From NCBI GenBank assembly GCA_951799445.1, contig OX637287.1:33436224-33500223 (forward strand): a stretch of DNA of 64,000 bases, in the 5' to 3' direction. The stretch is from Pseudisothecium myosuroides (lineage: Eukaryota; Streptophyta; Bryopsida; Hypnales; Lembophyllaceae). The position numbers were made by a program, and so were the translations under genes. The notes beneath the pieces were generated by a model, which saw only the letters and a program-made list of their open reading frames with translations, was not told where the DNA came from and did not search any database. This document shows positions 51,001 through 60,770 of this stretch, piece by piece; position 1 is the first letter of the stretch, and each line of letters starts with the position of its first letter.

Positions 51001-54000
51001 GCTGCTGAGAGCATGTTGTAAGGTAGGCGATACTAAACATTACGGAAATGATCCCGTCTCTTAAACAGAACCCTGTTACGGTCTCCCATTTACAGTTTCC
51101 TATACTGATCCAGCACCAACAACACTTAGTTGGGACTTATTACCAAGTGATGTAAGCATCATTTCTATAGCAACTGAGCTCTGAAGGGAAATGAAGTTGT
51201 CTTACTTTCACTATACTGGTCAAATCCTCCTAATTTAAATTGCATAAGACACTCACACATAGTGGTAGAATTTTGGTCTCGACAAATTTGACTCTTATAC
51301 CAGAAGATCTCTCCAGAACTCTAGACTTCTCCCAAAACACACTCCTGCATATGTTAAAACTTAAAGTGACGCAAACAGCGAGTCGAATTCATATTCAGAC
51401 CTCTTTAAATGCTTGGGGTCGAACGAGCCATACACAATGTCCGAATGCCCATCAATTTGCTCGACAAGCTCCAAATTGCCAGTCAGTACGTCCCATCTGT
51501 GGCAGATGGACAATGACGATGAGCATCAAAGTTGAGAATGAAAACCAACACGAGCTGCTCGTGACCAAGAAAATTTCTAATTGACGAACTCCTTCAGTGG
51601 TCTGGCGGCCTCGTACTATTAAAGCAACTTAGGTGGTCTTGCATATGTGCGTGCACCGCTTCCATTATAAATATGAACAAATAAGCTAGTGTTGAATGAC
51701 TCACTGGTATCGAAGAGCATTGTCCAAGCTCATAATCTGCTCAAAAATTGTCTCGGGAGTTGCTTCAATAACGCCAACCGCCTTCATTATTGTTCCTTTC
51801 TCTGCCTAAATCCATAATAGCAGATTCAAATTGATGTGTTACCAGGAATTCAGGACTCAACTCCAACAGAAGTATCATCCGAATAAAGCAGCACATTCAG
51901 AGAAAAAACTTGGACTACCTTGGAGGCTGTGATATCTTCAAAAATTCGGAGACCTGCGTGCCTAAAAATCAATAGTAAGAAGGCTACACGAGCATGGAAT
52001 GATATCTGCACTAACCATGACAGTACGAAAGATGAAAAATTACAAGCATATGCATCGTAATCAAACCAAAACATGAGAATCTACACACAAGAGAATGAGA
52101 ATATCGTGCCCTGAGTGCAGAATGATATCAGAGACTAAAAAATTAACCAAGCTACCTGCATATTTAGTTCTATTTTCAAATTTGTGAGCAGTGGCCACGC
52201 TTTGAGTAATAAAGAAATCCACGACATGAAACCAAACCAGTCAGAGAATATCACCATTGACTACGCAGAAGCATCTCCAGTCTGCCTGCTCAACAGTATC
52301 TCCTTCCCGATAGTTGTAGTATCTGGCTGAATCAGGTTCCTGCGGTGAAATCATTGACGGACGCCTCAATTGGGAACCCGGACCTGCTTCCAAGAGTGAT
52401 TGCAAGTTAGGCTACCAATTCCAGTCATCATCATGCAAAATATTACAGACAAAAGTTAGAGAACGTAGTAGCGAGTCCCTCTCTTTCAAACCTACTGACA
52501 CCAATTTCTTACTAAAAGCATAATGAGAAAAATAGCCACAGTTATGTAAAATTACCCCTGCCAATTGTAATAAGCTTGCAAATTTTACTCTGTACCGACC
52601 TTGAATGTGTGCGAGGTCCATTTATATCAAACCTGTCAAAATATGCAGGAATCAGTCAACAGTTAATTCTTCTGAGTTCTTAACATTGTCATTGTATTAA
52701 TAAAAAGCCTACGGATAATTCATTGTCCAGTGCAGAGAAGATTTCATGAAGCTTTCTCGACTTACTCATCATCAATGTAGATGGCTCGGCGGCCGCTGCC
52801 AAGTCGCTCACTAGAGAATTCAGCCTGAGACAAGTTCATCCACACAAACCAGCCATTGATTTTCAATTTAAGGTGATAGATCGTTTCCCCGAATATTGAT
52901 GAAAGTGAGTGAGTTAGGGCACAAACATGGTTTTTAATAAAATTAGGCTGTTCAACAATTTGAAGACAACAGCATAGGGAGAATTGATCATAGGGAGCCA
53001 AGACAAGCATGACATAATTCATGCAAAGACCTCCCCATGAATGATTAGTAAGCCTCCCAATGATCACCTACTTGGAAGGTATCTATGTCCCTGTTCAAAA
53101 CTTTTAGCTCACAACTTTCCAGCAATTTGAATGAAGTGAAGGGGATGTCTCCCCCATGACTGACATACTTACTTATTTTCCATTTCCCTGTTGCATCCTC
53201 CATGATTGATGCCCAAAAATTACTAGGAGACTAATTTTACTGAAAACCCTGTTGACAGGGAAAGGAATTGAAATGAAAAAATCCAACTGATAGAAAAAAC
53301 TTCACCTCTTCCTTAGCATGCTTGAAAGCAGCTACCCACTTCTCAACCTCCTCGGCAGTATTGCATGCGAACTGCTCAGAAGAAACCAGCAGAAGATTAA
53401 GTGAAAAGGGGATCGCGAGTTCACGATTTTTCACAAGATTCTCACGCGTTAAGACATCAAAGCATCGTATGCGCTTCATGGTTGTGATATAAAAGAATGA
53501 AGACCATTGTAATTTAAATCCACACAAGTACCTCTCCTTGTCTGCTGTGATCCAAGCGATTGAAAATCCGCAGTACGTACAATGCCTGCAAAGAATCATT
53601 TACGTGAACATTACATGTATATCCTTATGTTATACACCATTGGATACATAATCAAGACTCACGAAGCTGGCCATTTGCTACACACCCTTCCGTGGAAAAT
53701 TTGACGACCCACTTCCTCCACCATCAAATGCGTTCCCACAACTCCACTTCTGATAGGCACCTGCAGAGCACCAAAGAAAACAATCATTCTGTGAAAACCC
53801 TTCAACATTTCTTTCTTATTCCATCGAAATCAGCTCAAATCCTTGACCGAAATTTATCTCGCTGCACACAATACCACCGCCTTTGCGATCACTCATTAGA
53901 GTCTCCAGATGTTAGTGGTTTGCTAAGAGTCGAACACTGGCATTATGGAAGCATTTGTCGTGCTTTCACAGCAATGAAAGACAAGGTAGGGTTTAGACAG

Positions 54001-54785
54001 ACATCTAAAGCTTTAACCGGATTAAGGACACATATGTTAACATCGGTCGTTGGAAGGAGAGAATTCGAGAAATCAGAATTCAGGTGGATTTGAAGGAAAG
54101 AGTTTTGCGGGGGGGAAAGAGCTACTAGTTGCAAGTTCGAGAATTGTCCAAAAATTTCTACATTGGGATTTCTTATGGAATCAAATTAGCTCAAATTCCT
54201 GCTCTAGACTCTTCTCACTGCACACAATACCATTGCCTTTGGAATCACACACTGGAGCCGACATTGGAAATCAGTGCATTGCTAATAATGTAAAATTTCT
54301 ATACGTGCTTTCACTTAAGATTTTATGCAATAATGCGTGACAAGGGAGGGGACGCGTAGACATACAGCTTCAGGGTATTCGACAGGGTTGCGCTTGAACA
54401 TGGTGACGAATTTGCCCTTGATGACGAGAAACCGGTCGGTGCAAAATGGGTACCCCAAGGAGTTCGTGCCGACGTGATAGACCCAGCCAGCATACGCGGG
54501 CACTCCTCTGCCGGACCCCATCCCTCTCCTCGACGGCACCTGTGTCCCGCAAACTTCTCGCCCGCGCTTCCTGCTGCGCCTGTAGTATCCGACGCTCCCG
54601 TTTGGGTTCGAGGACTTTCTCAGCCACCGCGAGCCCGGGATGCCGCCATAAGGAGGGATACACCCTTTGGATCTCACACCAGGCGACGGCGACGGCAACG
54701 GCAACGACGACGACGATGACGACGACGGGGATGTCGGGCAAGACGTCGATCCCTCAAGCGGCTCGTAGTGCTCCGGCTTTATCAT
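45033..54785 (-). CDS. EDR2L: EDR2-like PH-START-DUF1336 protein, 22 exons
   Basis: Exons (5' to 3'): 54785-54366, 53760-53686, 53585-53532, 53374-53306, 52824-52766, 52632-52556, 52383-52255, 51953-51919, 51805-51705, 51496-51401, 50792-50728, 50477-50406, 50049-49879, 49743-49523, 48798-48729, 48536-48361, 47886-47785, 47344-47297, 46556-46422, 46143-46048, 45741-45640, 45137-45033. All introns are GT-AG, all phases agree, and the total is 825 residues. Domains: serine/proline-rich N-terminus (1-95); PH (about 98-206, from YAGWVYHVGTNSLGYPF to WVAAFKHAKEE); START (about 284-480, with ADWRCFCVVNGLRIFE, KAVGVIEATPETIFEQIM, WDVLTGNLELVEQIDGHSDI, FRGKRDFLFSRYWRRDQDGS, TIPYILLCRIAGLRELLG); an acidic linker (DPDEEEDEHDE); EDR2_C/DUF1336 (about 595-825, with LLAVDWVKSNRRIDHIA, APFILVLNFQIPNYSMVSYY, VNGDDAFRNSRFKISP, IDADVGSSSVA). 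Arabidopsis EDR2 is a phosphoinositide-binding negative regulator of defence-linked cell death; the family is plant-specific. Start choice: the first ATG of exon 1, 25 bp before a serine-rich run; a further upstream exon is possible. The PH N-terminal extension is longer than in Arabidopsis. Confidence 0.93.
45860..46000 (+). repeat. Intronic repeat I, copy A (EDR2-like gene)
   Basis: In the intron between exons 20 and 21. The core GATTTCCCCATGAATTGTAT continues to GAAGATTCTCTTCACGATGC and then TTTTACTGAAA. It matches intronic segments at 50180-50355 and 48000-48200, with a weaker match near 53026. Confidence 0.55.
48000..48200 (+). repeat. Intronic repeat I, copy C
   Basis: In the intron between exons 16 and 17. 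GACCTCTCTATGAATTATAG and GAAGATTCTCTTTATAATG align with copies A and B. It also shares CATAGTGATTACATT with copy B's CATAGTGATCATACT. Confidence 0.5.
50180..50355 (+). repeat. Intronic repeat I, copy B
   Basis: In the intron between exons 12 and 13. GACCTTCCCATGAATCGTGG, GACGATGCTGTGCC and TTTTACTGAAAACC match copy A (GACGATGCTGCC-type end) with scattered differences. Confidence 0.55.
53020..53262 (+). repeat. Intronic repeat I, diverged copy D
   Basis: In the intron between exons 4 and 5. It contains GACCTCCCCATGAATGATTA and a terminal TTTTACTGAAAACCCTGTT, resembling copies A-C at their cores and right ends. The middle is too diverged to align by eye. Confidence 0.4.
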
Positions 54786-55979
54786 TACCAGAGCTCCTCG
54801 AGACGATCGTAGTTCCTCTTCTTCGAAGACCGCTCCAGCAACGCCACCCTCGTCACGTTCTCTCTCACGGCGTGAGAATATCTGTCTGCGAATGATTTCA
54901 GGTGGACTGACAATTCCCAGTCATCCCTTACCACAAATAAATTCCTGTCCACCCACTTCCAAGAAGCGGTCAGATGAAGCCCGCCCGATCGATCCTGAGG
55001 ACCCTCTCCACTTGACATGCATGAATTATCCCCTCCAGAATGAATTCTCGGCACTGAGTCGCTCTGCCACCTCAATCAACCTCTGGCGCAATGCCAAATC
55101 CAGGACAGCGCAGGGAGCCAAAATTAATCGACCACGTATTGACAGACGTGAAGAAAGGGCTTCATACGCAATTACGCACTGACATTTCCCGATCATCCCT
55201 TAAAGTTCAGCACGTACGCCATTCAAGTGAAGACAAACACAATAAAGACTTCCAGGAACTCGACATCAATCTCTTATTCACTTCCAACACCCACGCAGGA
55301 CTCGCCAGGCCACTTGTGGCTGGCGACTTGTACTCTAAATTCTTCGCAATGATATCCCGTTCCATTTTTGTCAATAAAAAAAAACATCCACGCAGGAAAT
55401 GACTTAATTCCTCCCAAACATGCAGTGAAATCTCCCTGCGACCCTGTCACCACCTTGCCTCGATCAATCGGTGTTGGAATGACAAGTCAAGGTATTGACA
55501 GAGCCATAATTAATTAAAAAACCGACAGTATGGTGATTGCAGGATTGCAGGCACGCACAGTACGTAAAACACCGATCCACCACCTCTGAAAGCAATAAAT
55601 TCTCCACCAACACCACAAAACAGACAATCAATCCACGAAACTACCTAAATAGCTTAATCCTTCCATGAATTCAATTCCAATTAATCTGTACGCGTCGTGT
55701 GACATGAGGATCGGAATGTGAGTGGAAGCGTGCCGTGAAACCCTACGAGCATGACAGACAATGGCTTGCTGGCTATGGTGCGAGGAGCCGAGGATATGTC
55801 GTCAAGCAAAATGCAAGGGAGAGTTCAAATCAGGCAGTGCGCGCTGCCAGAATTGAACTGCAGGAGAAGCGAACTGAAAACAGAAATGCAAGTCCGGCCT
55901 CCATGAAAGCTTGAACGGCGTGGTGGGACCCTAGCTTGCCTAACAGAGGGCTATTGCGGGCGACGAGCTTGGTCCCTAA
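54786..55979. other. Upstream region of the EDR2-like gene
   Basis: Presumed 5' UTR and promoter side of the minus-strand gene. Open frames on both strands (for example 54785-55075 on minus, 54892-55402 on plus) lack recognisable domains. No TATA box or CpG-type signal can be assigned confidently. Confidence 0.4.
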
Positions 55980-56367
55980 GAGCATCGCCACCGCAGACGC
56001 AACAACAGACGGAAACGCCACTGTTGAGGGAAGGGAGAACTTTTGAGCTCCACCGCATCCACACCAAAGTTTTTCCGGATTTCTTGGGCAACGGTACAAG
56101 CTCCCGTCCACGCCACTTTCACGATCTTTTCCGTCCTCAGCAAGAGCTCGCGCAAGGACTCAATCCTTTGACAATGGAGGATTTATTCTCCTTCATGACA
56201 TCATCGATGATGTAAAAGGGATTAGATAAGGCTTTTCCGAGGGGTATCGCGCGGATTGGAGTGGGGCACTTCTTGAAGAAGGGGAGACGGAACGGCAATT
56301 GCCTCGTGACTACACTCTAGGAAATTGTTTTGAAGTTCTTGGTCACGTTGGCGCGGTGGCGATGCTC
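55980..56367. mobile_element. PIF/Harbinger-type MITE 2
   Basis: Left end GAGCATCGCCACCGC, right end GCGGTGGCGATGCTC, an exact inverted repeat, flanked by TAA on both sides (55977-55979 and 56368-56370). It is 388 bp, close to MITE 1 (396 bp), and shares interior segments with it in reverse orientation. Non-coding. Confidence 0.85.
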
Positions 56368-56397
56368 TAAGGGAGGCAACCCATTTCTGATCACTTA

Positions 56398-56656
56398 GAG
56401 CATCCCCACCCGTCTAAAATGGATGACTTGTTGCCACCGGCTTGCAAAATTGCCCCACCCATCTTGTATAATGGACGAACTTGTTGAGAGGCCGGGCCAA
56501 AAGTCTCCGGTGGCTTGCAAAAGCGGGCTCTTTTGCAAGCCAAGGCACGGCTTGCAAACCGGCTTATGGGTGGGGTGGCCAACCTTCCAGTGGCTTGCAA
56601 ATTGGATGGGTGGCTTGTCACCCAACTTGCATTTTGGCAACCGGGTGGTGATGCTC
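56398..56656. mobile_element. PIF/Harbinger-type MITE 3
   Basis: Left end GAGCATCCCCACCCG, right end CGGGTGGTGATGCTC, flanked by TTA on both sides (56395-56397 and 56657-56659). The 259-bp body contains repeated GGCTTGCAAA and its complement TTTGCAAGCC, so it can fold extensively. It lies 31 bp from MITE 2. Confidence 0.85.
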
Positions 56657-57541
56657 TTAAGCAAATCTGATCATTTGGAGGGCATGTTTCTTCACTAGGA
56701 AAATTTTCCCGTTTGTGGAAGTAGACTTTGGAAGGTTTCTATAATTTTCCAGGTTTTTCTTTCTCAAAACATAATTATTTGGAATTTTTCAGTAGAAGAT
56801 TCTATTCCTCCCATACCGGTGATATTGGGCTTGCTATTTTTGATCATGGGATGAAAAGAAAATCGACTAAGGAGAGGTTCCAATATTGAGAGTCTTGTAG
56901 CCAATCAAAATGGGCCACAACTGCCTTGGAACCACACCATACTTAATCACCATTCTTTTCCACCTTCACGGAAAGAAAACAGTCTACATAGCAAGAATGA
57001 GGGGGGAATCAGGAATGGGTTGCCTCCTATAACAAGGAAGGATTTTTTCACTCAATAGGTCTAAATGTCATGAAACTTGTACAAATAAGAAGATTTATGT
57101 ACAAGGGAGTGCAAGGACTTTGTTTTGTGTCATTTGGACATGCAAAGTGAAAATTATGTTTTTATGGAAATAAAAGATAATTTCAATAATTCAATTCTTT
57201 TAATTTGAAGAAATCCTTTAACTTTTACACCGTACATCCAAACAATACAAAATTAACACGAATAAAAAGCTCTAAACACAAAGGAGTGTAAAGGCTTTGT
57301 TTTGGGTCGTTCGACATGCAGTTTGAAAGTTATGTTTTTTTGGAAATAAAAGATAATTTCATTCAATTTTTTTATTTATAATTTTTTTGAAATTCAATTA
57401 CTTTCACACCATAGGTCCAAACAACACAAAACAAAGTCGGTAGACCCCTTCTCTGCAAGACCTTTCTGATAATACTAAGAACACCGCCGAGCACCTCACG
57501 ATTCTTTAGATGAAACAAAACAAACAAACAAACAGCGTAAC
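56657..57541. other. Intergenic sequence with a local duplication
   Basis: Two related blocks, around 57110-57210 and 57285-57385, share GTGCAAGGACTTTGTTTTG/GTGTAAAGGCTTTGTTTTGG and GGAAATAAAAGATAATTTCA. The rest is AT-rich and no gene is seen. Confidence 0.5.
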
Positions 57542-58461
57542 TTAACCCCTGAAGTCCCAAGGTCATTTTCCCATCAAAAAACACTCAAAACTGTCATTTC
57601 TATAGCAAAGAGCAGCAAAAAGGGGGGGTGCATATTGAATCGTAGGATCTTGCACTAGACTGGTATAAAAATGTGTGGAAGAATTTTCAAAAACTTTGAC
57701 TATGCAGATTGTAAGATATTTGCATGTAAAGTAAAGGAATCAAATTTTTTTGCACCTTGCTCAACTACATTTTTTGGCTTTGAATCTTCTTAACTTAAAA
57801 TTTTTGCTCTAATGATTTTGAATTTCTAATTTTATATGATGAAGAATTGAGTTGAGAATCTATGGAAAAAAGTTCAAAAAAGAAACACTTAGTTTTCACT
57901 CATTAAAAAATTGTTAAGTAGAAGTAGGTTCAAGATTGAAGGAAAAACTAAATCATTAATAGCTTTAAGATAGAGTTGAAATATATTAATCTCAATGGTG
58001 AGATTGTTCTAGCAAAAATCTTAACTTTGTAAAACTTTTTTTTTGAAAAATTGTCAAAATTGAGTTCAGAAATGAATCCTACAAGTTATTTTTTCAAGAA
58101 GATGCTCTAATTATCTAAAAAATAAGATTGTCTATAACTTTTGCATAACAAATCCAAATGGAATGATTCAAAGTTTTCCATGTAGATAAAAATAAAATCT
58201 ATACGAAATAAATTTTTAAAATTTTTAATTTAAAGTTTTTGTGAGGGCGTTTTTTTGCCTGCCGAACTAAAATTTGGGTTTTTTGTGCCATAACTTTTGC
58301 TCCCGAGCACCGATTGAAATAAAAATTACATTTTCAGAAAGCTAACGTGATTCTCTCTCTTCACAAAAAAATTTAGGAAATTATGACAAATATTGAGACC
58401 GTAGGAGCCTGCCCAAAATCCATTTTGCCCCTTGAGGGGACAACGGGACTTTAGGGATTAA
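57542..58461 (-). mobile_element. TTAA-family element, copy 10
   Basis: In minus orientation. The left boundary is TTAACCCCTGAAGTCCC. The right boundary is GGGACTTTAGGGATTAA, preceded by a hairpin with complement TTGTCCCC-TCAA-GGGGCAA (one G-T pair). The interior contains complements of copy 4 motifs. Its last TTAA is also the first TTAA of copy 11. Confidence 0.8.
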
Positions 58462-59396
58462 CCCCTAAAGGCCCATTGTCCTTCGGGGGACAAATGCGAT
58501 TCCGGTCATGTACCTTTTTGCAACCACGTTTGTAATATTTTCTGAAAATTTTAATGGAGGTGGAGAATGGGAAGACCTACGTGGGGACATAATTTTTTTC
58601 ACAATTGGTGCCCAGGAACAAAAATTATGACCAAATAAACTCAAAACAGGGGACGCCGGGCAGCCCGGGCAGCAAAAAAATTGGCAAAAATTTGATATTT
58701 TTTTTAAAATATTTTTTTTCTTGTAAATTATATTTTTGTCTATCTGGAAAGCTTTTATTCATTTCATTTGGATTTGTTATGAGAAAGTTATGGACATTCT
58801 TGTTTTTCGGGTAGTTAGAGCATCTTCTTGAAAAAAATAACTTGTAGGATTCATTTCTGAATGCTATTTTTGCAATTTAAAAAAAATAAAAATTCCCATG
58901 GTTTAGTTTACTTGCTAGAACAATCTCACCATTGGGATTAGTATATTCTAATTCCATCTAAAATATATTAATATTTTAGATTTTCTTTCTATCTCGTACC
59001 TACTTCTACTTAACAATTTTTTTAGGAATGATAATTAAGTTTTTTTGAATAATTTTTTTTTCCCCCTAGACTCTCAACTCAATTCTCCACTATAAAGATT
59101 TAAAGCTCAGAACTCTGTAGTGCAAAAATTTTAAGTTAAAAATGTTCAAAGTAAAAAAATCCAGTCCCGCAATGTGCTGAAATACTTGTTTTTTCCACTT
59201 TAAACGCAGATATCTTGCAATCTGAGCGGTCAAAAATTCTGAAATTTTTTCCACACATTCTCATACTAGTTAGGTGTAAGATCCTACGGTTAGATGTGCA
59301 AAAAAAAACATTTTCAAATTTTTTTACCCCTTGCTATAGAAATGGCAGTTTTGAGTGTTTTTTGGCAGAAAAAAGGCCTTGGCCTTTAGGGGTTAA
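58458..59396 (+). mobile_element. TTAA-family element, copy 11
   Basis: Starts TTAACCCCTAAAGGCCCATT with hairpin TTGTCC-TTCG-GGGGACAA (slightly imperfect) and ends GGCCTTTAGGGGTTAA. It includes CGGGCAGCCCGGGCAGC and CTCAACTCAATTCTCC. It is arranged head to head with copy 10, with a single TTAA between them. Confidence 0.82.
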
Positions 59397-60770
59397 GGTG
59401 TACATTCCAACAAATTTTACTGGAAATTTTTTTTTGCTTGTAATGGAATATTGAAGAAATTTTGAAATTAAAAAGAAAGAAGGGTGATCACACTGATGAA
59501 TCAAACAATGTGAATGGAATGTGGAACTCAAAATGTAGTAAGGTAGAAGGTCCACAAATCATTCATTTAAGAGCTAAAACTAAATTTGGGGGAGGTAAAA
59601 CATCTCAAAATATTTTTCAATAAATTTTCCTTGAAAAACAAGAGGAATTGACATCTAACCCAAATCATTTCATATTTTTTGGAGCTTTCTGGAATTAGTT
59701 ATGAAAATTTGAAGTTGAAGTGGCATAGGGCTCTAGAATCGCCCACCCCCAAAAATGTACACTATTTGTACATAGCTGATGGCTATGAAAAAGCAACATG
59801 TACAAGCAATGTACATTTGAGTAGGTGGGTGGCTCTAGAGCCTGTGCGATTTCAAAACCTCCTACCTTACTTCTATTTGTATATCAATTCCAAAGTACTC
59901 TTCCAAATATTATTTTATGATGGGTTTTTCCCAAGTCGCCAATTTTGGAGAAGACTCTACACCTAACCTTTAGGAAATAACAGATAGGCAAGTTATTGAA
60001 TTTCGAACTTCTAAAGAATTTAAGAATTCCAAAAGTCATTTCCCTTAAATTTGGGCTGTGGCAACAACAAAGGGCTCAGTAGTTGCAATTCAGTCGACAC
60101 TGAAATTGCATCCACACTTCGAGTGGGAAATCAATACCATATTCAATATTTCGAGGTTTTCCATAATGCAAATTAAAAGAGAATCGACAGTACATGACCT
60201 TCAGTTTCTCAGTTGGCCTGGAACTCCGACAATATCATTGATGTGGACAAATTCCAGATTGACTGCGAAGAGCAACCACTTCCCGAAATAAACAGCAAGA
60301 ACGTATTCTGTGATCGCTTCTCTTGAAGTTCTCATATACTGTACGTCAAAACCGACACTCGAAAGAGTACCAACTCAATCCTATTCTCTTCAGAACATAG
60401 CATCGAAGGTCAGGGACAAAAACAGCGATGAAAAAAGCTTGGAAGGTCTGCATAGATCATGTGGAAAACAGAAAAGGGCTCGACCGTTGGAACATGGGTA
60501 ATCAAGCGCCGTAGAACTCTGCGTTTAAATCAAAGCAAGCACTACCTATGCTTGCGCATTCTTGTGACTCCTCGTAGTCTTCAAGTTCGATTCCCTGGCT
60601 ACCATACTGATTCTCTGGCTGATATGTCATCTTCTTCTTCGTCTTGTGTGTCAGTCCATCTCTCCGCTCTGCTGTGCTCAGTCGCCTGCAACGCCCGTGC
60701 CAGCATTATGTCCTTCAAATGCATATGATCCTCCTCTTCTTCCTGAGACCCTCCCGGGCCTGCCATTGCA
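59397..60770. other. Intergenic sequence, no confident gene
   Basis: Contains a small fold-back (59729-59842). Downstream, 60599-60830 has a coding-like acidic frame on the minus strand, discussed with the Myb/SANT-like gene. No other coding evidence. Confidence 0.45.
59729..59842. repeat. Small fold-back (about 50-bp arms)
   Basis: The left arm, GGCTCTAGAATCGCCCACCC then ATGTACACTATTTGTACAT, pairs with the right arm, whose complement reads GGCTCTAGAGCCACCCACC then ATGTACATTGCTTGTACAT. The pairing is about 80 percent by eye. It could be a MITE; no target duplication was identified. Confidence 0.6.

Noticed and set aside
54786..55075. Open frame of 96 codons immediately upstream of the EDR2-like start
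   Set aside because: It ends in a stop just before the ATG in another frame and has no recognisable domain; more likely 5' UTR or chance.
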